DNA of 64,000 nt from Phycomyces blakesleeanus NRRL 1555(-). Taxonomy: Eukaryota; Mucoromycota; Mucoromycetes; Mucorales; Phycomycetaceae. The stretch spans positions 863,619 to 927,618 of the forward strand of contig NW_017265149.1 of NCBI RefSeq assembly GCF_001638985.1. Reading direction: 5' to 3'. Shown piece by piece: positions 23,242-33,424 of the stretch. Numbering within the stretch: position 1 is the first letter of the stretch; each line of letters begins with the position of its first letter. Position numbers and translations under genes: made by a program. The notes under the pieces were generated by a model that did not search any database, was not told the DNA's origin, and saw only the letters and a program-made list of their open reading frames with translations.

Positions 23242-23500
23242 ATGTTACCTTGTCAAGCTGTTCTCTGAGGGAGTCTGTGAATTTCTGCTCTCCTTGTTGC
23301 AACTCCTTTAGAGACTGTTCATCCTATAGACAAGTAATATATAGATATATAAATAAACCGTAGATATAACACCAATAGGAATAAATCAAAGGTCTTACTG
23401 GGAGTGAGGTGTGGTGAGTAGCTGAGTCGGTCGAAAGGGAGGTCTGTGGGATGGTGGAGGTCTGGTCTTCCAGTGTCAATTCTGCATGCGTCATGCTCAT
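20942..23500 (-). CDS. CCDC6-like coiled-coil protein (DUF2046-type), 11 exons
   Basis: Eleven exons join in frame: 23399-23500, 23249-23323, 23014-23108, 22577-22778, 22348-22497, 21975-22192, 21791-21915, 21610-21709, 21450-21501, 21138-21354 and 20942-21054. Together they encode 482 aa. The core has the repeated acidic heptad blocks EQEEEYISNKLLKRI, EQEEEYLTNMLQKKL and EQEQEYIVNKLQKQL, the hallmark of human CCDC6 (474 aa) and relatives. An S/P-rich C-terminal third ends in a proline-histidine tail (SPPPQHPPHP). The role in fungi is not established. In animals CCDC6 is a checkpoint-linked coiled-coil protein. No catalytic domain is present. Start: first Met of the MSMT context, with no upstream in-frame extension. 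Confidence 0.85.
23191..23240. repeat. (TA)n-(TG)n compound microsatellite inside an intron
   Basis: About 15 TA units run directly into about 10 TG units. The tract sits in the second intron of the CCDC6-like gene, 9 bases beyond the splice donor (on the minus strand). Confidence 0.9.
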
Positions 23501-25197
23501 GATGAAACAATGAGTGTTTGGTGTTTATTATTATTAAAGAAAAAGAAACAAAAAAAAACAAAAAAAGGAAAAGTTTGGTGTGTTTTGATTTTTTTATATA
23601 TTATATTTTTTTTTATATATTTTGTTCTTTCTTTCTCTCTCTGCTTTTGCTATTATATCGGATTTTCAAATACAAATCAAGCCAGCAAAGGTATGTTGCA
23701 GTACTGAAATGAGAAGTAGTAGTAAAGCCGTAGAAGTAGTAGTAATAGAAGAAGAAGAAGAAGAAGTGGCTGTAGTTAAAGGGAGAAAATAATAAATAAA
23801 TAATAGGTAAAATTGTAAAAGGAAGAGAGAAAGAGAGAGAGAGGAAGAGTATTAAGTGGGGCGATGAATATGGGGATCTCAAATAAGCTTTTTATTTTTA
23901 TTTTTTATTTTAAATACTTTAATATTTATATATATATATATCCATTTACATATAAGCGTGTGTAATTATATTTTGATTGGATCACAGAAATGAAAAAAAA
24001 AGTCCCTCCACCCCCCCCCCCCCACCTCCTCCTCCATTGATCATTAAGCTCGTGGACAGAGCCTGTGAGACAAGTTCTTACAGGACAGACAAAGCTGCAG
24101 GACTTTTACGTGACATCACATTCACGTTTATCTCTAAACATGTTTCTCGGACTGCTAATAAGATTACATGTAGAACAAACAAAATGAATTTCTTTTTGAA
24201 AGTTTCAAAGATGCATATATACACTACTCTACTCTACGCTACTCTACGCTACTCTACGCTACAATACACTACATATATACACATGCGCACGTACAGCGAT
24301 AAATTTCCTATTTTGAAAAATAAAGTATCTTACCAGAAAGAAGAAAACAAACCGTTATTATGTACAATAGTTAATATGCAAAACAAGAGGCGACATTAAA
24401 GAATAAGATATTGATTATAAAATATTGTCATTCGTGCCTTGCTAATCAATCATACTCAAGTTAATCTTCTATTCAAATTTGGGATCCAGTTGGACCAAAG
24501 GATTGACAATAATAATAATGAAAAGGTCATCTCCATGAGCATATAAATATATTTTTCAAAGAAACTATGGACGCAAAACATGAATATAATACATTCAATT
24601 TAACCGTTGTATATTTATTGTAGTATTTCATTGTACTTTATTCTAGATTAGTTGTTTGATGTATTGAATTGTATTGGCCAGATCTATCGTCAGAGTAGAT
24701 TTTGACTGGAATGACAATCACCTTTTTTTCTTAAAAAAAATCCCCACAATACGTGCAACCAATAAATAGAAGAAGATAATGCGTTTGTCGTGGTGGTTCG
24801 AGCAGAAGTCCATATGGGTAAGATAGTTCATACCTAAAAGGTAATTTATAAATGCGGTTCTGTGTTTGTTTCGGAAAAAACGGAATGTAAGCGATGCAAA
24901 GGACAAGAAGGATCGATTTACACTTTAACATCATATATCCAATAAGTCTTTTCTTCCCTTCTTTTTCTTTCTCTCTTTTGTTATTTTTGTTGCTCGTCTG
25001 TTTGTTCGTCTGTTTGTGTGTGTGTGTGTGTGTATGTTTGTTTTGGGGATTCTTTTGGGAGTGGCGAGTCTAAATCCCCACTGAGCCTGGCTTCTAAAGT
25101 GCAAAGGTTTTATTTTTTGTGCTATCGTTGCTGGTATTGTCAGGATTCAAGATCTTTTAATGCCAAACATTTGATCTGCTGTAGTTGATTCGGTTAA
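23501..25197. other. Intergenic DNA between divergent/tandem minus-strand genes
   Basis: This is the promoter side of the CCDC6-like gene, then low-complexity DNA: a GAAGAA run (23745-23765), a C13 homopolymer at 24011-24023, and a ctactctacgct repeat (24220-24265). A minus-strand ORF pair at 24718-24934 has no family resemblance or splice support, so I do not call it. A (TG)n run lies at 25016-25032. Confidence 0.5.
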
Positions 25198-25615
25198 TCA
25201 TATGTATTTACTCCACAGATCTTGAGGTCTCTCAAGGATAAATTCGATTGAGCCGGGGTCGGGATTATTTTTCGCATTGGTGTTGATGGATGTAATGTTA
25301 TTAAAGGAAGTAGCAGCTTTAAAGACTACGGTTCTAGTTGTTTATTTAATTTAACAAGGTAAGTGGTATTATTATTATTTTTATTTTTTCTGGTAAGATC
25401 AAATAAAACAATGCATGAAATTCAAACCTCTTTCTCATTAAGACGTTTTCGTATGTTTTGGTTTCATTAGGATGATATTTTTTGAAATGACTTCTAAAGC
25501 CATTCAATGACTCGAAGGACTTTTCCTTTTTACAAAGTTGACAGACAAGTGTCCTTTTGCTTGAAGGTTTAACGGTGAGGTAAGTGTTTCGTTTTGTAGT
25601 AAATGTCGAGTTCAT
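25198..25615 (-). CDS. Small C2H2-type zinc-finger protein, two exons, 107 aa
   Basis: Exon 1 is 25428-25615 and exon 2 is 25198-25333. The phase-2 junction gives an uninterrupted 107-aa product ending DLWSKYI. One finger is visible at residues 25-48 (CQLCKKEKSF, then HFKKYH), i.e. C-x2-C...H-x4-H. The rest is basic and polar. The donor is GTTTGA, weaker than the GTAAGT used elsewhere, so the splice is less certain. The intron-free reading ends after 89 aa with an AT-driven tail, which favours splicing. A TATA-like tatatatttatag lies about 20-35 bases upstream of the ATG. It is likely nucleic-acid binding. No orthologue recognised. Confidence 0.55.
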
Positions 25616-26995
25616 TTTTTTTTTGAATGAAAAGCTATAAATATATATTTGCAGTTATTTCTTCAAGAGAAGAAATAGTACAATGTAAAATAAAATAAAA
25701 TGAAATAAAAGTAAGCTAAATATTGTGTCGTTTGTTAGCCTTGAATATTTGACATAAGTTGCACTAATATATATACTGTGTATACACAAAAAAAAACTCT
25801 CAGAGTCACACAGATACACAGATACACAGACAGACTAGAAGAGTCCCTTCTTCTACATATATAAACATAATTGAAATCCAGAACTAGATTGTGATAAAAG
25901 TGAAAATACTACTTTTTTTTTTTATTATTGAAAAGTTATATAGAATAATGTAGTCTAGCTTATAATATGACTACTATTGATTGATTTTCCCTTGACAATA
26001 AATGCATTTTCTTAAAATATTCATTTTTTTTTAATTTCCCTTATAATCATTAGAATAAGAATATCAAAAATCAGCTGGTACTTTTATTTTATTTTATTTT
26101 ATTTTATTTTATTTTGTAATTCTGTGATTCTGTAATTTTGTGATTCTGTAATTCTGGAATTCTGGAATTCTGTAACTCTATAAATTTGTAGAATTTAGGA
26201 ATACTACTTGAGGGGATTTTTTTTTTCTCTGATGAAACTATATATATATATAGAAGGACCTTGTAATAATAATACTAATAAGAAGCACATGTATAAGGGC
26301 TGAGTTTGTAGCATTTACTCGTGTTGATATGCAAATGTCTTGGTCAATCTTGAAACCACTTTCTATATACATAAATATAAAAATCTATTATCTATTCAAA
26401 TCATTAAAAATATACTTATTATTATTTTTTGTTTCAAATAGAAAAGGACAAATAAGCATAATACTTCATTAAGTTCAACAACATCAACAACAACAACAAA
26501 AAGACTACGCACATTTTGAATGAAGCTCATAAATATTTATAACTATTATTTAAGCCTGATTTTATTAGGGTTATTTTGACATTTACAGATCAACACCAGC
26601 AGCATCATCATACATTATTATACATTACTGTACATTTTTATCTGGTAGTAAGTACAACCAATATTAATATACACTTCAATTATTATACTTATAGTTCTCA
26701 CAGCCACACACACATATATTTATATATTTATATATATATATATATCTTTACAAAATACTACAATCTAGATTACTTATTATTAAATATAAGAGTTTCAATT
26801 CAAGTTCAATTAACAGCATAACTTTGGTATTTGACTTTGTATTATTCTATTTCTCAATTACTTGCCTCATGGTACTTTATACTAAAGGGAGAAAGATAAA
26901 GAGGAAGAAAGAAGAAGAAGAAGCTGAAAAAAAGGGGAAAAAAAGATACGTCATTAAGTAGCCTTCTTCCCTCTTTGCTTTCTTTCTTTCACAAG
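25616..26995. other. Intergenic AT-rich DNA
   Basis: No gene is visible. The stretch contains an (ATTTT)n array (about 26081-26115) followed by an imperfect decamer array of tctgtaattc/tctggaattc units (26116-26180), and a (TA)n tract (26710-26745). Confidence 0.5.
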
Positions 26996-27004
26996 TATAT
27001 AAGG
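26996..27004 (+). promoter_or_regulatory. TATA box of the LIM gene
   Basis: tatataagg lies about 130 bases upstream of the LIM ATG, after a purine-rich tract and a CT-rich block. Spacing and sequence fit a core TATA element. Confidence 0.5.
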
Positions 27005-27133
27005 TCAACCTTGGCTCCTCTTCCCCTATTTTTTTTTTGGTTCTTGCTTTTTCAATTCTTTTTTTTGTTGCATTCTTATTTTCCTTCTTTTTCGAGGCAA
27101 AAAAAAAGAAAAGAAGCCGAAAACCACTTAATC

Positions 27134-27457
27134 ATGGACTGCTCTATATGTTTAAAGACTGTCTATTTCGTGGAAAAGGTAGAGGCCAACGGACGGCCTT
27201 ACCACAAGTCCTGTTTCAAGGTTAGAAATCAAATGAAAGGAAAAACTAAAATACAATCTAGTGTTGTATATTATCATCAAATGACTGACTAAAATAATTC
27301 ATTCTTGTTATTAATTAATTAAACAATTAATATATAACAACACCAGTGCACAGAGAGTGGATGTCGATTGACGCTTGCTAATTTCCACTATTGCGAAGGC
27401 CGACTATTTTGCCCAAAACATGTCCCTAAACTACAAGCTATTGTTCGACGTACGTAA
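27134..27457 (+). CDS. Small single-LIM-domain protein
   Basis: Exon 1 27134-27220 and exon 2 27347-27457 encode about 68 aa ending IVRRT. The protein is essentially one LIM double zinc finger: C3-x2-C6-x17-H24-x2-C27, then C30-x4-C35 (the usual spacing is x2), C45 and C51-x2-H54. LIM domains bind proteins, often actin or transcription factors. An alternative 3' end is possible: GTACGTAAA after the codon for R65 is a good donor, and an acceptor at 27709-27710 would give the tail LGIIQEAA. Both tails are short, so the function is the LIM domain alone. The product is shorter than typical cysteine-rich LIM proteins. Confidence 0.75.
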
Positions 27458-28343
27458 AACAAATACATATTCTATAGCCATCTCTTTGCAATCAATATCT
27501 GTTTGACTTGGCTCCCTTTTTTGGTATTCTTCAAATATACATATAAAAATAAGAAGAAGAAAAGAAAGGGATGCAGGAGGTACCCACAAGAGAGAAAGAA
27601 AGAGGGGGAGGGGGGAGGCTAATAGGGGATGTAGGGAAATAATTATACTAATGTATATACGTATGTTTGGTACTCATTCCCATTGATTTTTTTGTTTTTT
27701 ATTTTTAGTTGGAATAATTCAAGAGGCTGCCTAATCATATATATATATCTACACTCGCTTACACAAACCAAATATATACATATATACCCATTATAAGAAA
27801 CGGAAGCAGAAGAAGCAGAAGAAGAATATCCGAGACTCTTTTTTTTTTTATACATACAAGAGTCAAAATTATATATTCTATTCTATTTTATTTTATATAG
27901 TGTTGTTCAAGAGAAGGAGAAGTTCAATAATAATTATAAGGATGTTTATAGTAATAAAAGAAAAGCAAACCAAAGTATTTATTATATATATAATTTGAAT
28001 TAAGTGCTTGGTGTAATCCCTGTAAATAAAAACGCCAGGCAAGGGAAACAAGGGTTAAAAATATAGTGTCTGTATATAAAACAACCTTGAAACTGAGTCG
28101 AATTCTGGAGTCTCGGGGAACATGTAAGGAGTTGAAGAATAAGAATAATACTGACATTAATACAAATATCTGATCATAATTATAATACTTGTAGCTATAA
28201 GTATTACTTGCTTTAATTACAAATGTTGCTTTTTTTATTATTAATATTATTTAAAATATGTAATATATGTATATGTATATGTGTATGTGTATGTATATGA
28301 GTTTTTGTATATGTGCGTTTGTGTATGTATATAGTAAGCATCA
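27458..28343. other. Intergenic DNA between convergent LIM and NRAMP genes
   Basis: The stretch holds the 3' ends of two convergent genes, AT-rich, with GAAG- and GGGG-rich patches (27560-27620) and tatgtatatgtgtatg-type repeats (28265-28330). A possible third LIM exon of 26 bases starts at 27711. No other gene is visible. Confidence 0.5.
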
Positions 28344-30523
28344 CTAAAAAGTCTCTGGGTTAGATGGAAGCAAAGAATCATTGTCAAGAGGTGTGTAGAT
28401 GAGATAACCAACAAAGCCAGAGTACATAATACCCATTCCCATCAGTACAGGCGGATAAGAGTATTCTTTCAGGAATCTAATGCACAGGTAAATATTGAGA
28501 CCAAACAGAATCCAGGAGATTGTCCAGCATATGGTGTGCATCCAGCGGCTGTTTTTAAACGTGCTTGTCATTATTCTACTCGAGCTAGTAAGCTTGAGGA
28601 TTGGAATAATAGCCATAGGAAGGCACAAACTATAGTAAAAAGAGATACATTAAATTATTTTGTGTTATATATTACATGTATTATTGTATATCTATGCTTA
28701 TACCGAGTATCAAACATAAACACTCAAATAAATAGCCTCTATATCTATACCTATTTTATTTTATTTTTTTATTTATTTCTTTTTTACTTACCTTTGCAAT
28801 ACATTCAGAATCTCGCCTAGGGTGTCAAATCTATTGACGGCTAATACAGCCACCATCATACTGGGAACCAATGATATAGTACGAGTGAGAGCAACACGAT
28901 GCCATTGCTTTTTAAATATAGCTCCAAAGAAACCTTCCACAACCTATAATAAATATTCTTTAATATACACATATCATTTTCCAATCCACATGTAAAAAAA
29001 AATCTTAAACTTACATATTGTCCGGCAAGAGTACCTGTCATGGTCGAACTCTGTCCGGCGGCAAGTAGCCCAGCTGCCCACAAATATCGGGCATATTCGC
29101 CCAGCGTGTTCCGTAGCACTTCAGAAGCATCGTACAGACCCGGAAGACTGTCTAGGGTGTTTCCGGGTTCATAAAAGACTTGTGCAAATACCACGACAAT
29201 AGCCAGGTTTATAAAGTAGGATGTCAGGAGTGCCAAACCAGATTCAACAGCAAAATAAAAGTTTGCCTCCTTGAGTTTTCGTTCGCTCGGCTTCTCTCCT
29301 AGATTACGAGACATGACCAATGCACTGTGAGCATTTATATATATATATATATTCAAAAAAAACTTTAATGTCAGCATAATGATATATAATGATATGTATC
29401 CATGGTTACATTTTCTCTCTCTTTACCTGTGAAGAAACATATTGTGAGGCATAATAACGGCTCCAACCATACCAACTGCTTGGACAGCTGCATGCTCGGG
29501 AATTTCGGGTATAAATATGCCATGAAGAATATTAGGAATACTTGGATGAGACGAAATCATCTCAGCCCAGAAACAGGCGATCATGACTCCGATCAAGCTC
29601 ATGAAGAAGACCTCGATTTTGCGGACGCCATATTGTTGCAGCCACATGAATAAGAATGTGTCAAAGGCTGTGATCAACACCCCTACCGGAAGGGTAAATC
29701 CAAAAATGATCTTTAGGGCAATGGCAGTACCCACGATTTCTTGGATGTCAGAACCAATGATTGCAAGCTGAGTAAAAGCCCACAAGAGATATCCTACAGG
29801 CCGGCTGTAGCTGTCCCTGATCAACTGAGCCAAATGTTTTCCGGTCACCACGCCCAACCTAGCCGACAGGATTTGAATAACTAGCCCTATTTAATATAAG
29901 CATATAAGTATGTGTGTTTTGTATATGTAAAGCCGAGTATTTGAGCGTGGCTTATTAGTTTGGACTATTAAATAACCAAATACACACATACACACATATA
30001 TATATATATACCCCACACACACACAGACACACACACATAATTCATTAAACTTTACCAGCCCCATGAGCCCACAAGAGTAACCAAAGAAGCTTGTATCCTG
30101 CGACTGCACCTGATTGAAGATCGGACTCAAGATTACCAGGATCCAAATAGGCAATTGCCCTATAAAAAATATACATACAAAAAAGAAAAGAAAAGAAAAA
30201 GGTACACAATCGAATTAAATTACGACAGAAAAAAAAACTTAACAACTCTATTCCTAAAGAACAAAAGACATACATAAAACTTACATTAACCAACCGGGAC
30301 CACTGTAAAGCATAAGTTTTTTCCATGAAAAGTATGGCTCATGTTCATTTTCATGTTCATGTTCTTGATCCTGATTGGTGTCGACCTGACCTTTGACATC
30401 CACTTCGACATTCCATTCGTAATCTTGCAATGGCTGGTTATTTGACAAGCTCTGGTAAGAAGGAACATTTTGTCTCAATAAACCGTCTCGTTGGCTCGGA
30501 CCGTTCGAATTGGATCCAGCCAT
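28344..30523 (-). CDS. NRAMP/SMF family divalent metal transporter
   Basis: Six exons (30285-30523, 30056-30159, 29427-29886, 29015-29324, 28792-28943, 28344-28629) join in frame to 516 aa. It is a proton-coupled importer of Mn2+/Fe2+ and similar ions. Diagnostic motifs are DPGN at residues 86-89 in TM1 ([16 protein letters not shown]) and MPHN at 260-263 in TM6, both of which coordinate the metal, plus the transport signature [16 protein letters not shown]. The N-terminus is hydrophilic with a repeated [12 protein letters not shown] stretch, a possible cytosolic metal-sensing or sorting tail. The length matches yeast Smf proteins. Vacuolar/endosomal or plasma-membrane localisation cannot be decided from sequence. 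Confidence 0.93.
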
Positions 30524-31179
30524 TGAAGGAAAGAAGAAGAGGTTGTTAGAAAGAAAGAAAGAAAGAAAGAAGAAGAAAATAAAAAAGAAAGAAGTACCTT
30601 TTTTTTTAATATAGTCTATTTTATTTTTATTTTAGAAACGTTTTGTAAGGTATGCATGTGCGTTGCATTGAATCGAACCCTTTCTATTTATGGATATCTA
30701 ACGATCTACGTCACATTCAAACACCTCTCTATTTGTTTCTTCACTCCCTCCCCCACCCCCTTTTTTAGCCGACTTTTTGTCCTCGCCACAAAGAAGAAGA
30801 AGACCACCTAAAGAAGTATATATATATAAATATAAATATAAGATCTGGAGATAGTTATGTATCTTTGATATCAGCAGTAATAATAGTCAGATAGGGATCC
30901 AATTGTAGATATCACTTTTTTTTGTGATAATGTATCAAAAGTCTAGAAGATATATATTATAAGGGTCTTTTTCTCTATTTTCTTTCTTTACACTTCTTTG
31001 TGATTGATTGGGCGTGGGATTTATGATAATCAAAAGGTTATGAGTATTATTATCGGTAGTATTATTTTGAAGGATAAATAAAATGCAATAAATACAATAA
31101 AGGGTAAAATAAATAAATAAATAAATAAATAAATAGAAAGAAGTATGATAGCTTTATGGATTTTTTTTATATATATTAT
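30524..31179. other. NRAMP promoter region
   Basis: The stretch has GAAA repeats just upstream of the ATG, a CT-rich block (30720-30780), and (AATA)n near 31108-31135. No gene is visible. A B-box-like gaatcgaacc at 30672 lacks a matching A box and T stem, so I make no tRNA call. Confidence 0.45.
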
Positions 31180-32624
31180 TTACAGAATAACTTGCTTCAC
31201 CAATCTACGTCTCTCCCGGTTCCATTCATCAATCTTCTCACCCGAGGCAAGTCTCTTTGCTGTCTGGACTGCTACTAAATCAAGCGAGTGCTTGTCACAC
31301 CATTCAAGCAAAAGCTCCAACTGTCTTCGGACAGACCACAAGTAACGCTGAACAGGTGAATAAAATGCCTTGGTATTTTCATCATTCTCTTCCAATCTAC
31401 AAACAATACAACACAAAAAGGGGCGTTCAAAGTAAGTAACTTTCTGTATATAATATAATATTCACTTCACTTACTTGTCTGGGGCCTGGATTGGAGGAAG
31501 GGATTTGCAAAGTTCACGAGCCTCTTTAATGGCGTCATAGGCAATCTGGGGAAAGTAAACATTGCCTTCACCGATTTCCTTCTCCTTGTTAGATTGGCGG
31601 AGATCAAGGATGGCTTCTAATAAAGCTGTATCAGCGGTTGTCAGGCAGACTCTGACTCTGTCGAGGTTATTGTATGATTCGATAGCCTAAATAGAGATTT
31701 ACATCATGAATACATTACATTCATAATACACCCATATACACACACACTTCTTTACAAAACACATAATCTAATATATGCATGTATGTTTGTCCTATTTACC
31801 TCTTCAATCTCTTTTTCCAAATCATCAATCTCCTTTCTCAATGAAGCCTCGGTTCCAAAGTCTTGGCCTTTCAATAACTATCAAATCGCATTAATAAAAA
31901 AGATGTTCATATACACAAAACTCATTATTTATATACTCGTATCAACCTGCTTACCTCATCTAACAGCTCTGTAAGGTCTTCACGATGATTCTTCAAGCTT
32001 CTGTAGTCAACTTCGTTCTTTTCATTCTGTTATTTTGATTTGTTTGTTAATAAACTTGATCATATAATAAACCTCTTTATATGTATATTACTTACTTGTC
32101 TCTCAACATCACGAATACGTTCATCAACCTCCTCTACCAGAGATGTTGCTTCTCTGACCAACTCTTCGTCCTTTTTCATGTGTTTCCTTACTCGTTCAAG
32201 TTCAGCCTTTACCTCACACTATTAAACCAATTTCCAGGTCAGAGATCCATGATATATATATATATTTAATTAATTTTTTAGTTTAATGGTTTCGAAACAT
32301 AATAAATACTTACGGTTATGCTCAAAAAGAACCATTGAATACTCCAAGAATTGATGTTGATTTCTTCCTTCTTCCAGTAAGTCCTATATCAACCACAATA
32401 AACAATATTAGCAAAATTAGTCTTCCTTATTATTGTATATATATAAAACTTACAACTTGGTAGTTTTTTCTTCGAGATTCTTCTGAAGAGGCTTTTTCTC
32501 CATCTCTAAATGGCGAATGGTTTCGATTGTCTTGAGACATGGTTCTTCGACATGCACAAGTCCAGCTACGGCATGAGTCAAGTCTTCCAGAGCAGACAGT
32601 TGGGCAGGTTTAATGGTGGTCATT
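31180..32624 (-). CDS. Coiled-coil protein, seven exons, frame disrupted by one base in exon 1
   Basis: Exons are 32454-32624, 32314-32383, 32096-32218, 31955-32026, 31800-31877, 31475-31686 and 31180-31396. Exons 3-7 are in frame and acidic/basic heptad-rich (EVKAELERVRKHMKKDEELV, SLRKEIDDLEKEIEE), ending in a helical domain (FYSPVQRYLWSVRRQLELLL). The exon total is 943 nt, one more than a multiple of three. The ATG frame (MTTIKPAQLSALED) and the coding-like downstream frame (GLVHVEEPCLKTIETI) are joined only if one T of the run at 32579-32581 is dropped. That would give about 313 aa. It is either an assembly error or a real null allele. I do not recognise the family; kinetochore or centrosomal coiled coils are possible, but that is a guess. 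Confidence 0.6.
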
Positions 32625-33424
32625 TAAAATGTATGTGTATATATATATACAAAACTTAATAATAATAATAATAAAGAAGAAGTGAATAAAAGTAATAAAC
32701 GGGAGGTTTTTGTTTTATACTACTTTAAGCAAAAAAAAAAAAAAAAAAAAGGTAAAATGGGTTTCTATTCCCTTTCTTCTCTCTCTTCTCTTTGGTTGAT
32801 TTTAATTTTCTCACCCCGCAATTACTTGTGTTATAAGAAAAAGAATCCATGTATATAAAATAATAGAATTAATCCCGCTTCCCCCAAGTACTTTGGGAAC
32901 AACGGTAAGAAGTTGGAAGAAAAAAAAAATTAAAAAAATTGCAGTGGTGGTGGTGCAATGTGTGATGTTGTGATATGCATGGGATAGTGTGTATGTGGAC
33001 ATTTTTTTTTACAAAACAATTGTTTATACGTTTAGCAAGGCTATAAAAATCGTGAGGATTTAATGTGTATTATTTGAGGTAAATAGTATAAGGGAAGTAG
33101 TATAATATATATATATATATATGATAGAAGGAAAGAGGGAAAAAAAACAAGAAGAAATGAAATAGAATAGAATATAATGGGAAGGAATAGGATAAAATGA
33201 AGAGGGGGAAATCGGTCTTCTTGTTTTTTTTTGTATGTTTGGTTTGGAGAAGAGAATAGTAATAGTAATAGTAATAGTAATAGTAATAGTAATAATAAAA
33301 GTAGTACAAGAAAATTAGAAGAAGTACAAGAAGTAGTAGTAGTGGCGGTGGTGGTAATGATGGTAATGGTAGTGGTAGTGGTAGTGGTAGTTGTGGTGGT
33401 GGTAGCTAGAAATGAAAAAGAAAT
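32625..33424. other. Intergenic, microsatellite-rich
   Basis: The stretch contains an A20 run near 32731-32750, (AT)n at 33105-33122, (TAGTAA)n at 33256-33290 and a degenerate GGTGGT/TGGTAG array at 33330-33400. The ORFs here are repeat artefacts. It serves as promoter of the coiled-coil gene and 3' flank of the flippase. Confidence 0.5.

Noticed and set aside
24718..24934. Two overlapping minus-strand ORFs (62 and 67 aa)
   Set aside because: Hydrophobic, no family motif, no supporting splice structure, and both frames are equally open, as expected for an AT-rich chance ORF.
30660..30760. Minus-strand B-box-like ggttcgattc suggesting a tRNA
   Set aside because: Flanking bases do not form a T stem, and no A box or anticodon arm is found at the right distance.
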